From the NCBI RefSeq assembly GCF_032854445.1, contig NC_088295.1, forward strand, positions 91,195,805-91,259,804: 64,000 nucleotides of DNA. Reading direction: 5' to 3'. Below are positions 22,701 to 33,349 of this stretch, one piece after another (positions within the stretch are counted from its first letter, which is position 1; each line of letters opens with the position of its first letter). A program made the translations under genes and the position numbers. Source of the DNA: Liolophura sinensis. Its lineage: Eukaryota > Mollusca > Polyplacophora > Chitonida > Chitonidae. Under the pieces are notes generated by a model. The model was not told the origin of the DNA. It did no database searches and saw only the letters and a program-made list of their open reading frames with translations.

Positions 22701-25700
22701 ATGCATCAATCGGTTTTATAGCCATAATACCAAGTCCAGCTCTTGTTGCTTCCTTTCCGGCCGTACGTGCATGGGAAGGTCTGTCGGCAGCCTGCGGATT
22801 GTCATGGATTTCCTCCGGGCTCTGCCCGGTTTCCTCCCACCATAACGCTGGCCGCCGACGTTAAGTGGAATAGTGTGTGCGGCGTATAACACCAATCAAA
22901 TAAATAAATATAGCCATTATCATTAACTTATATAAAATCAATATTATGTTTTACGCCACTCTGTGCATGCTTACATTTAATTAACACGTGCTGAATATCA
23001 CGTCACCACCGCTGTATGTCGCGCCACACCTTTATGTTCAGTTCTGAATAAAAGTCGTGTGAACTGTACTCATGTGCTTTCTGACTGTGCATGGAAAAGC
23101 AAATCTGACATTAAATATTTGTTTTAATGTCGGATAAAAAAATTGCCGTTACGTCATTGACGACATACATTATCAATGTGGTTCATAACGACAATATTTG
23201 ACAGCGTGTATCGCACTTAAAAAACACCTTCAAAAAGTTAATTTGTTTTCAGATACAATTTCTAGTGGTCTTCCGATGCTTACTTTATTAATTCAACTTC
23301 TTTACCATTCAGTTTTCGCGACAAGCTATGTGGTCCCTTTTTCACCGGATTGGTACAGCATTGGTTGAAACCCATTACACACCTGGTTTTTATTACCTAT
23401 TACATTTCATTGTAAATTGCCTGTAGATTCAGACCCCAGCCATTGGCCAGATAAATTCTGTGGAGGTTTAAACCAGTCGCCCGTGGACATCTGTACAGAG
23501 GATGTTGTTGCTAACCCCACCCTAGGGAACATTCTCTATACGAACTTTAACACCAAGACCCCCCGGGATCTGGAACTAGTCAACTACAAGGGCGAACAAG
23601 GTAAGTGAACTTCATACTAACACTTCTTATTGGAATAAGGCCTACCTCATAAGGGATTGGATGAAACATTGTCAAGATAAAAGAAGTCCTAATGATGACT
23701 GAAAAATAACGGTTAGTGGGAGCTACAAATTATTCATCTTTTCAAGCAATGGCTATCTAAATTTTAAAAGTGCGCTAAATCATTTATGTGAGTATCTTGA
23801 ATAAACGTCATTCGTTGATACTTCACAGCACTCCTTCATAGAAAATTAAATCGATGACTCGAATTCTGTTTTAGTCCATGTTTGCTTCGTTGATGAAAAC
23901 CGGACAGATTTGAGTCAGTTGAAACTTTAGTGTCTCTTTGTATCCGTAACCCTACTGTTTTTTCCTCACAAATTATTAAATTCCGTCTGTTCTCTTTTAG
24001 TCGTGACTTTACACTGGTGTGTCCATTTTTGCAAGTGACAGAATACTGAAAACTATCATACTGTCGCTAAGTAACTGACCAAAACTTGGCTATAGACTAA
24101 CCGTTCATTCACAATCATTCAGACAGAATATTAATTTATTTTAGCCAAGCTTCGTGGATTTGGAGACTCCATAAGGATCCAAGATGGCGGATTACCAGCT
24201 GCAAGTTATATTCTCGAACAGCTCCATTTCCATGTGGGATCCGATGACGACAGAGGTTCCGAACACGACATCAATGGGGAGTTTTATCCGGCTGAGGTAT
24301 GAAACCTGAAGAGAACTGCGTAGGAGGTTGAATCAGATGGAAACAACACTTGTTTCCTTAAGTAAAATTGGATCCTATAATCACATTTTTCTTATGTTGC
24401 TGTACTCATAAACGTTTATGATTCATTTGCTCTGATGATGGGACCGACAATGTTTTCATCCCTACCAATTATACAACCATGTTGGAATTTCTAATCTGCA
24501 CTTTCCTAACAGTCATATCATCTTTACATAGGTAATATTTCTGACACGGAATCAGAAGGATAATACTGACCAAGTTCAAGTTAAAATTTACTTTTAAATT
24601 TAAACGAGAGATTGTGTTTTCCTGGTGTTTTGCGAAAATTAATGTCTGATAGTTTCTTAGGTACAGATATAATTTCGGTTTAAGAGAACATCCACGAAAC
24701 AAATTTGGCTTACTTAGCCTCAGCTGAACAATGCCTGTTTATGCAATAGAAAGTCCTGTAAACTACAGGTATACAAACTGGTACAACTGATTGTAACTAC
24801 TTTGCCAGTTGATGTTTTAAGGCATCTGCTTTACTTACAGGCAACTTAGTATTCTACAACTTATGAACTATATGAATTTCTGTCCGCAAAATGAAATTAT
24901 CAGAGTAACAAGTATAGGTATACATTCGAGGAGATCGCGCGTGCAAACTCGCGAGTATCACATGAGGATAAGTTTAAGAGTCCGTTTTTCTCTTCTGATC
25001 ATATTGTCAACAACACTATCCACATGTCCTTTTCAGATGCACGTGGTTTTTTACTCTTGTGACTACCCGGATTACCACGCGGCAGCGAACCGGCCCCAGG
25101 GAATCGCTGTCCTGGCCGTCTTGTTTGAGGTAACCTGAGATATATTTATTTATTTATTTATTTATTTATTTGATTGGTGTTTACGCCATACTAGAGAATA
25201 TTTCACTTATGGTATAGTGAGTGGAAACCGGGCAGCGCCTGGGAGAAACCCACCGCCATCCGCAGACTGCTGGCAAACCTTCCCATGTACGGCCGGGGAG
25301 GAAGCCAGCATGAGCTAGACTTGAACCCACAGCGACCGCATTGGTGAGAGACTCCTGGGTCATTTCACTGCGCTAGTACTTTAACCAACTGAGCCACGGA
25401 GGCCCCCAACCTGAGACATAAACATGCCACATGTCTAAAGTTATGTTTTTCGTAATGAATGTGGGAAAACACACAGTTGTATATATTGCAAAAATAGAGT
25501 TTAGAACAATTTAACAGAATTACGCCCACTAGAAATATCATAGCCATATGTTGTTGAACTGCAATTTTTAAATCCTCATGTGTTGATTTATTCAGGTTAG
25601 TGATGAAGATAATGAGACCTTCGAACCCATAGTCAGCAAGCTGTGTAACATCAAGTATCCGGGTAAGAAAACACTTTATAGCTCTTCTCCAAGCTCCCAC

Positions 25701-27184
25701 CTAATTATAAGGATGTTTCTGTTCTTAAACTTCCACATTTCTACACCTTTACTATTCTTAAAATAACACCTTTCCTTAGCATTGTAACATTTGTAACAAT
25801 TAGCAAACAAGTGTTGCTTAGTTCGAGCAAGATTCTAACACAATATTCAACTTCACGTCCAAATGCTACTTACTGCTGGATTACTGAGATGAAATTTTAT
25901 GTTATCTCCACTGATCTTCAAACACCTCGACATAAAGATACTTAATATTTTCCTATTTACCCAAAGCGGATGGGGTGGATTATAATGTTTTGGATAATGA
26001 ATAAACCTTCTGGTTGCGCATGGAAAAATAAAATATGTTCACGGACTCTTCTCCTAACATTCAAAATCTGCATTCTATCTCAGGTCAAACAGTAAAAGTT
26101 GAAGCTCTGAAAGTTCGTGACCTGCTACCGGATGATATTTCACGATGGTACAGATATCGGGGCAGTCTAACCACCCCACCGTGTTATCAGAGTGTCATCT
26201 GGACCATCTACAAGGACCTCGCTAAGATATCAGAGAGACAGGTAAGCTGAAGTGTTATTTGGACCATATACAGGGATCTGGCTAAGGTATCAGAGAGACA
26301 GGTAAGCTGGAATGTTATCTGGATCATGTACAAGGACCTGGGTAAGACATCAGAGAAACAGGTAAGCGGGGGTGTCATCTGGGCCATCTACAAGTACGTG
26401 GTTAAAATATCAGGGAAAGAGGTGGGCTGAAGTGTCATTTGGACCAAATACAGGGATCTGGCTAAGGTTTCGGAGAGACAGGTAAGATGGAATGTGATCT
26501 AGATCATGCACAAGGACCCGTCTACAAGGATCTGGTTAACATTTCAGAGAAACAGGTAAGCTGGAGTGTCATCTGGGCCATCTACAAGGACATAACCATA
26601 ATATCAGAGAGACAGGTAAATTGAAGTTCAAATTCATGCTGGCTTCCTCTCCGGTCGTACGCGGGAAGGTTTGTCAGCAACCTGCGGATGGCCATGTGTT
26701 CCCACCGAACTCTGCCCGGTTTCCTCTCATCATAAAGCTGGCCGCCGCCATATTTGTGATATATTCTTGAGTACGGCGTAAAACACCCATGAAAAAGAAA
26801 ATAAACTGGCGTGTCACCGGGAAGTCAGGATATCAAATAATGGTTCTGATCATGTATTGTCACGTTTTCCAGCTGAACGATTTTCGTAGATGCCTCTTCA
26901 CTAACGAGTCGATTTACGGAAGCACAAATAGAGTGAGTGACAACTTCCGGCCTGTACAACCTCTGAATGGTCGCTTGATAGAGGAGAACACAGACGACCC
27001 CTGTATGCACTGTGATGTGGACGAGATCTCGCGGGAAGGAGGTGGGCGGTGCCATCGTCATAGTAACGATGACGAGGACGACACAAGGCCAGACGCAAGA
27101 TGTAACGGCCGTAAAAGGGGCCGTTATTGGAAGCCAAGACCAGGTTGCTATGACGACAGGGAACGGGAGAGGGAGGGAGATTAA
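19768..27184 (+). CDS. Secreted nacrein-like alpha-carbonic anhydrase B with charged tail
   Basis: Eight coding exons: 19768-19828, 22493-22516, 23427-23600, 24145-24296, 25037-25129, 25596-25662, 26084-26241 and 26873-27184, giving 346 aa. Exons 1, 2, 4, 5, 6 and 7 have exactly the lengths of gene A (61, 24, 152, 93, 67, 158). Exon 3 is one codon shorter. The signal peptide is MGLFRFFTLINIVALCA. CA motifs are [39 protein letters not shown] and DNFRPVQPLNGR. All three zinc histidines, Glu106, Thr199 and the secreted-type cysteine pair are present; the His64 position again looks like Glu. The enzyme should be secreted and active in CO2 hydration. The tail has no Asn-Gly runs. It is rich in Asp, Glu and Arg, with cysteines that align with gene A (PCMHC, RCNGRKR, GCYDDR). 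This is a tandem paralogue of gene A with diverged tail chemistry. Confidence 0.92.
20532..20630 (-). mobile_element. Family A SINE fragment, intron 1 of gene B
   Basis: Tail side only: TTTGACTGGTGTTTTACGCT, then AATATTTCACTTATACGACG, then a short remnant of the body. Confidence 0.78.
20634..20860. repeat. ~41-bp tandem repeat, intron 1 of gene B
   Basis: About five copies of a unit containing GACACTAATTATACCATTGCC and TTTGGAAATATGATGGC. Confidence 0.85.
22262..22466 (+). mobile_element. Degraded family A SINE, intron 1 of gene B
   Basis: Head TCCGTGGCCGAGTGGTTAGC, B-box-like GAGTTCAAATCCAG, a shortened body, CATAATGCTGGCCGTCGTCG and tail GTGAAACACCAATCAAATAA. It ends only about 25 bp before the 24-nt exon 2, so it may touch the splice acceptor region. 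Confidence 0.85.
22730..22912 (+). mobile_element. 5'-truncated family A SINE, intron 2 of gene B
   Basis: Starts at CCAAGTCCAGCTC, past the A box, and continues through TTTCCTCCCACCATAACGCT to the AATAAATAAATA tail. Confidence 0.88.
25141..25407 (-). mobile_element. Full-length family A SINE, intron 5 of gene B
   Basis: Reverse copy with a long (TTTA)n tail starting 11 bp after the exon 5 donor and a complete tRNA-like head (CAACTGAGCCACGGAGGCCC). It is very similar to the copy at 6596-6846. Confidence 0.92.
26242..26615 (+). repeat. Tandem duplications of the exon 7/donor boundary, gene B
   Basis: Six copies follow exon 7 directly: 26242-26301, 26302-26361, 26362-26421, 26422-26481 (each exactly 60 bp), 26482-26555 (74 bp) and 26556-26615 (60 bp). 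Each holds a version of TCATCTGGACCATCTACAAG and, in most, a near-perfect CAGGTAAGC donor. The true donor is the first one; it is followed by an in-frame TGA. Confidence 0.93.
26628..26805 (+). mobile_element. 5'-truncated family A SINE, intron 7 of gene B
   Basis: Body GCTGGCTTCCTCTCCGGTCG to tail GTACGGCGTAAAACACCCAT. It directly follows the 60-bp array and ends about 70 bp before exon 8. Confidence 0.87.
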
Positions 27185-27444
27185 TCCTGTAAAATGTGTC
27201 AGGCAACTGAGATGAGAAAATATCGAAAGGACTGAGATTTCCCGAGAAAAAACGCCAAGACCTGGATTTATCGTTTTTTAAAAGGTGCTTACCTTTAATG
27301 ATTTGAGAATTAGCGTCATTCGATCACCTACATCTAGTTGGCAGTTTATATTGCGCTTGCTTGACAGTATACACCTTTGCTTCTCGTTTATACACGACCG
27401 GAGGATGGCTGGACTGATGTCTTTATGGAGCTAGATTAGACTAC

Positions 27445-27550
27445 AATAAATTGTTAGTGCAAAGTGGAATGCTATTTAATTGTTTGAATACCGGTAATGC
27501 AGTTTAGTGTGAAATAATTTTATGATGTCTTTGAATTGCTGAAAAATAAA
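27445..27550 (+). terminator. Two polyadenylation signals of gene B
   Basis: AATAAA occurs at 27445-27450 and again at 27545-27550, 260 and 360 bp after the stop codon. Confidence 0.65.
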
Positions 27551-27633
27551 TCTGCTCTGTTTTTTCAACAGCACCAAGTTTAGTTTTTGTTGTGTTGTAA
27601 CTGTGTGAAACGGAAACGATTTGCCTCTAATAT

Positions 27634-27995
27634 CACTTGTGCTAACAGGTAATGATTTAATGCCTAAGGCGATATGTGCTGACAGGTAACGATTTGCTGC
27701 CTAGTTGCCTAGTGTCATTTGTGCCAACTGGTAACGATTTGCCGCCTATTGCCATTTGTGCCGACAGGTAACGATTTGCTACCTAATGCCATTTGTACTG
27801 ACAGGTAACGACTAGCTGCCTAATGTCATTTTGTGCTAACATGTATCGAGTTGCTGCCTAATGCCATTTGCGCTGACACGTAACAGTTTGCTACCTAAAA
27901 GCCATTTGTGCTGACGGGTAACGATTTGTCACCTAATGTCATATGTGCCGACATGTAACGATTTCCTGCCTAATACCATTTGTGCCGACAGGTAA
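27634..27995. repeat. ~38-bp minisatellite downstream of gene B
   Basis: About nine or ten diverged copies of a unit containing GACAGGTAACGATTTGCTGC and CTAATGCCATTTGTG. Confidence 0.88.
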
Positions 27996-28279
27996 CGAAT
28001 TTCTGGTAGAAGCCAAGTCAGTCGAATTTGTATTCTCACATGAGTTTTTATTTAACAGGAGACTGCCTCTGGAAACCGAAGGCTAATCAACTCTTAAGGG
28101 AATAGCATTTAAGATTTAAAACATATGTATCTTTATAGCTCCAGGTTCTACACAAAGTTTGCTATTGATAGGTAAATATAGTGGTAGTGACAACAAATAT
28201 TAAAAAACCTTTGAAATAACTAGCATATTTTATATACAGATAAAACCGACTGAAGAGTTATGTTTAATGTATGATATCA

Positions 28280-28640
28280 ACCGTTTAAGGATATATAAAA
28301 CGCATGGATTTTATTTTATAATATGAAGCATATGATGCATGTAGCCTAAAATATAAGAAATACAAGAAACCTTCTCAGCTTTCGTGTTGGGGCGTAAAAA
28401 TGGCTTTATGCTACAGCTGACGTCATCTCAGAATATTTCTGACCATTGACGGAAAATCTGCATAAAATAGAGGGGTTATTAAGAAATATAAAATATGTCA
28501 CGAAAATGACTTTTTTAAAAATTTTTTTTGTTGGCATATCTTTCTTCATTTTGCTTAAAACCATACTCTTCGTTGGTACCTTTTCGTATATCCTTTAACA
28601 GAAACTGCATTTTGTGGATATTTCAGTACGATGTTTGATT
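28280..28640 (+). repeat. Unclassified dispersed repeat, copy 1
   Basis: Shares an ordered set of blocks with 53220-53700: AAACGCnTGG, GCCTAAnATA, a TTGGGGCGTAAAAA block, TGACGTCAT, GAGGGGTT, and a T-rich stretch followed by ATATCTTT and ATTCGTAT-like sequence. No open frame, tRNA head or clear terminal repeats are seen, so the class is unknown. Confidence 0.6.
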
Positions 28641-29317
28641 AACAACGGCTTGCATTGCAAATACCTCGAACAATAACATCTACAATGGCCAAAACATATA
28701 CAGCTATGTTCCAACTGAGTTATCTCCCTTCGTTTTCCGGTCATAGTAAACAGGTAACAGCATGTATTTGGTAGTAATGGCAGCCGTAACTAACCGTACA
28801 CGTACCGGTTTATCGTTGCCGACCTGGGCGGATAAATGTCCAAAGTAACAGGTGGGTTTTCTAAGGAATAGCATTAACCTGATTTCTTGATTAGCAGAAC
28901 ATATATATGAACACTATACCCTATAGACCTACGTGGATCTTCATGTGTCTGTCGTTTCTATACGAGACCACCGTTTCAAGTGCTTCCATTCAGCGTAATG
29001 TTGACCGCGTTTAAGAAGGCACGTGTGTTTTATAAATACAGGTACCTGAGCAGCTTAATTATAGCCGGTTTTATAACGGTTTGTCCGTTTGGCGACGGTG
29101 TGATGCGATTGATGTACAGTACATGTACCACCTCACTTCGTCAGGCACTGGCAAACCACCTGAGGTCAAACTGCTGACCGGGAAGAGCTGACTGGATTTC
29201 AGCTCGCCGTTTATCTGACCTAAAAATCCACCTCAAAAGTAACGTAATTAAAGTCAAATTAAGTTCACATAAAATGTTTTTGTTTCTGTAACTTACGTGT
29301 TTCTATGTATGTACGTT
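28641..29317. other. Intergenic, no supported feature
   Basis: No recognisable gene or repeat. Confidence 0.45.
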
Positions 29318-29678
29318 TATATGTATGCTTAGGGTTTAACGCCGGACTTGACAATTGTTCAGTTATATGACGACGAGGAGCCATTAAGTATGTGTGCATA
29401 CAATGTAGCAGGACAAGTCCATGCCGCCATTGTGCTGCCGCCACTGAAGTAGATGAATCATGCTGAAGACACCAGACATGACACTCCACGCAGTCACATT
29501 ATACTGACACTGGGCCAACCAGTTATGTTTTCTTGCTCTAACCTTTCGATCTCTGCTGACCGCAAAGCGGGGCAGCAGCAAGTACCATTTTTAAAGTCTT
29601 TCGTACGACCCGATCAGGGTTTGACCAGGTCTCCCGACTTCGAGACGGATGATCTAACCATTGGGCCACCGAAGCGGT
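29318..29678 (-). mobile_element. SINE family B, reverse copy
   Basis: The tail side GCTTAGGGTTTAACGCCGGA is at the left. The head is at the right (complement of GGTGGCCCAATGGTTAGATC, with CTTCGAGACGG). Confidence 0.88.
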
Positions 29679-29858
29679 CTTACATATTTCTAGTAGGATA
29701 TTATCTCTCAAACTTCCAAACCTCGTAGCACCTTTCTAAGATTAATGTCATTCCCAATATCTGGCATACTGAGTAACTTTGTCATGGACGAGTTTTTAGA
29801 TCAAAGACAGTAATCTGTAGTGTTTAGAATTGTCTCCTGCATGGTACTCACAGCGTGC

Positions 29859-30035
29859 TTCTAGCTGCAGACAATCGGCCCTGACCTATGTCATAATGAG
29901 GTCACGGAATCGATTCCTGGTCAGGAGGTTTGTCAGGTACATGACAGAAGGCCGTGGTTCTTGCGGCAGATAATCGGCCCTGACCTATGATGTCACGGGA
30001 TCGATTCCAGGTCAGGAGGTTTGTTAGATACTTGG
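29859..30035. repeat. Tandem duplication, ~97-bp unit
   Basis: Two copies of a unit containing AATCGGCCCTGACCTATG and GATTCCTGGTCAGGAGGTTTG. Each unit carries a CCTGAC/GTCAGG inverted pair and a tRNA B-box-like GATCGATTCC. Confidence 0.75.
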
Positions 30036-30314
30036 ACACAGACCCCCATTACAACTTCAAAAAAACTTCAGAATGCAATTCTGTGTATTTTAGGGTGTAA
30101 GGTCTTTTTTGCTGTGCATGCTTGGTATCAAAATGATGGAAATTGTCTAAGCTTTAGGCTGGTATGAGTTTTAATGATAAAAGTTTGAAATTCTGGGCGA
30201 GAGGATACAAGGAGACAGGTGGTGATGAGGTTGCGAGTGACCTCCCAGCTGCCGGCATAGAAAGGTCCAGATTTTGACGGTCATCCTATAAGATTTTTAT
30301 GGCTTCTTTCTCAC

Positions 30315-30473
30315 AGCTCTCCGGCCGTACGTGGGAAGGTCTGCCAGCAACCTGCGGATGGTCGTGGGTTTCCCCCGGGCTCTGCCCGATTTCCACCCAA
30401 CATAATGCTCGCCACCGTCGTATAAGTGAAATATTCTTGAGTACGGTGTAAAACACCAATCAAAAAAAAAAAA
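30315..30473 (+). mobile_element. 5'-truncated family A SINE
   Basis: Runs from GCTCTCCGGCCGTACGTGGG to AAACACCAATC with a poly(A) tail instead of the usual AATA repeats. Confidence 0.88.
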
Positions 30474-31825
30474 TCTTTCTCACAGGCTGGGCCAGGTATG
30501 CACCAAAGCTTATTGGACACGAAATGTTTGGGGCTAAGCTACAGCGCTAAAGGTTAACATTTTCGCTTATGGAAAATTAAAGGGATCTGTGGCCACTTGG
30601 TTCTCTGGGCACTCAGATGCGCTTCATAAACCACACCGCCATTGAATATACATTAAGCTCTAGAAAGGTAGACATTGTCCTTGATTAGACCGAGTTCATA
30701 GTTCAACATTTCCCACCTATAAAAGTCTGTTGTAATCTGTGTACTATTATCATGCTTTGTTGTTCCTCCGCAGTGCTTATGAATTTTATTTTACTGACCT
30801 TTTATTTCCTTAACGTCAACTCTCAAAAACAGTGATGTATTAAAAGGACACTCGTACGCCACAGGATTAGCTTGTTTTGGGCGAGCAGTTTTCCCCACTT
30901 TGACCTTTTAAAACGACAAAGTAATATATCGGATCCAGAACATATAAATTTGAACAAAGATAATTAAGAACTGTGTCCGTCAGGTATAAAAGCAGTCAAC
31001 TGTGGCACCCAGACACCGAGATCCATGAGCAAAGTTAAACAGTCAGTAAAAGAAGATACAGTTGTACAAACTTTCACGTCATCTGCAAATGTCCTGCAAC
31101 CTAGTAAACAATTCTGATAGATGATTTACAGAGAGTAAAAACAATGACGGGACCTGCGATGATCGACTTGGAAAACCCCTTCAGGCTTTCGATTGGCATA
31201 CGAATATTTTGGGATGGGTGCATAGACTGCATGGACCATGGGATTGTTGCTAATTTTATTGGATACTTTCGTGAAACACGTGAAACTAGAGCATGCATGT
31301 TGTCCAACGTATAAATTCTCATAAACGTTAAGAAGAGAAAGTTGATGTCCAAGGGCGAAACTGAAACCGAATTATTAAGTTCAAAGCGACAATATACTTC
31401 AGTCAAATGAAGCTTGTATGTATATCAAGTTCTTTTCAAAAATCCCATTCCTATTGTTCCTACATGATTCCGTCGCTTAGTGTAATGTTGCGCCAAATCT
31501 TTGTTTTCTTCCTTCAAATAGCGCTTCATGCATTCTCGTCACGCCCTCCAGAGGATTATGCCAAGCATTGTAAATTACCTAAAATTTCGCCATGGCAAAG
31601 GTACTCGTTTTGCCTGATTTGAAGAGAACCTTACAATTGTACTCTGGAGTTTATTTGGAAGGCGAATGATATCCCTCTGGACATAATGTAAATTCAGCAC
31701 CGAAAGCAATATTTTATGACCTTTTTTGTTTTAAAAATGGAACTTTGCTGGGGAGTTTCCAGGTCAGATTAAGTATATACATACGCATGTATGGTTCATG
31801 ATTGTTTGTGTGTCAGTATCAGTAG
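30474..31825. other. Intergenic, no supported feature
   Basis: Short open frames on both strands without recognisable domains. Confidence 0.45.
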
Positions 31826-32215
31826 ATGATTGCATCACGAAGTGGGAACTCTTCATTGTGAATTCCGTCTCAAAATGATTTGTCTATTTGTGTGTCAGCA
31901 GCAATAGATGATTGCATGGCCAAGTGGGAACTCTTCAATGTGAATTCCGTCTCAAAATGATTTGTCGGTTTGTGTGTCAGCATCAATAGACGATTCCATT
32001 GCCAATGTGCCAAATCTTCAGTGTGAATTCTGTGTCAAAAAGAATTGTCAATTTGTGTGTCAGTATCAATAGATGATCCCATCGCCACTGTGTAAAATCT
32101 ACATAGTGAATTCGAGATGATTTCATCGCCACTGTGCGAAATCTGCTTTGTGAATTCAAGATGATTCAATCGCCACTGTGCGAAATCTACCTTGTGAATT
32201 CTGTCTCAAAAATCG
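31826..32215. repeat. ~80-bp tandem repeat, degenerate
   Basis: Four to five copies of a unit containing TGTGTGTCAGTATCAGTAGA, GTGAATTCCGTCTCAAAATG and ATTTGTC. The last copies are shortened. Confidence 0.8.
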
Positions 32216-33129
32216 AAAAAGTACATCTCATTATAGTATAAATGTGCGATGAAAAGTTATTTTTATATTTTATATGTGGTGAGGAGGCTTTTGTATTGTT
32301 CACATTTCCAGGACTGTATGCATTATTATTTATAATGCCATGGTACTTTGTCAGATATCTAGATTCCCCGTAAATTCTACAAGTTTAACCGTATGTTCTT
32401 CTAACACTCTCGGCATTCCCGTGTACAACATATAGACTTGTCACTATACACTCTGTAAAGACTGTGAAATTGAGAGGACAGCTAATCTCACCCAGGGAAT
32501 AACTGGTACAGTGTGCGTCCATTTAGTTTAACCAGTGATTCGAAACCACTCTGTCTGTGGTATATCATGGATATATTACGTCACGTCTAATATCGCCCTC
32601 CGCCCAGGGCCTGAAGAAGAGAAGCAATTAACCACTTGACGTCCAAGCCATTTGTATACTGCATGCATTCTTACATTTCACACTTGTACAGCCAGGTGTC
32701 CATTAGAGCTATGTAGAGTACACATATATGACATATATGACAGTTGTCCAACACATGCACATACAGATTAGCGAGCAGATAGCATGATCCTGATCAGTTA
32801 CCTGATAAATCTGCTGTATGACGCCAGGGTATAGCCGGGTTAGCGGCAACTGGATTCGAACCTGAGACCTTGACGCCATTTTATTGACGTCAAATCTTCC
32901 TTTCCAACTTTTTAATTATGACCTCACATTAAACACAGTACGGCGTTACAATAGAAACTGATACATTATAACACTGTACACGCTGAGCTAGAATCCATTT
33001 TTCACTTAACGGTGGTCCCGTCTGAGACTAGCACCACCTCACGGACTTAAAAAATATGCCGCCTCTCCATTAAGGTTTCGTGGTCTGACCTGACGGGCTC
33101 AGAGTTGCGCCGATAAGGCCCTCTGACTA
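32216..33129. other. Intergenic upstream of the KCTD gene
   Basis: No supported gene. A non-coding first exon of the KCTD gene may lie here, since its first visible coding exon is preceded by a good splice acceptor. Confidence 0.4.
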
Positions 33130-33265
33130 GGAATCGGTTTCATGAAGCTTACTTTGCTAAATAAGCCCTTAACTGCCATGGCAACGTAGGCTTATGTTGT
33201 AGAGATATACAGTGCACTTACGTAAGGGCAACATAACACTAAATAGGCTTCATGAAACTGATCCC
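33130..33265. mobile_element. Small inverted-repeat element (MITE-like)
   Basis: ATCGGTTTCATGAAGC at 33133-33148 faces GCTTCATGAAACTGAT at 33247-33262. That is 16 bp with one mismatch, extending imperfectly to about 19 bp. The ~100-bp interior has further partial dyad symmetry. It lies 60 bp before the acceptor of the KCTD coding exon. No target-site duplication is obvious. Confidence 0.55.
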
Positions 33266-33349
33266 AGGTCAGGTTCTGGGGTGATACACCGGTGTATTAA
33301 TTGCTCTCACCATGATCTTTTCAGAACGTGCCGCTCCTCACGTCATCCG

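Noticed and set aside
26789-26872. Upstream extension of the gene B final exon (starting MKKKINWRV)
   Set aside because: It is SINE tail plus intron. The TTTTCCAG acceptor at 26872 gives the exon start that matches gene A.
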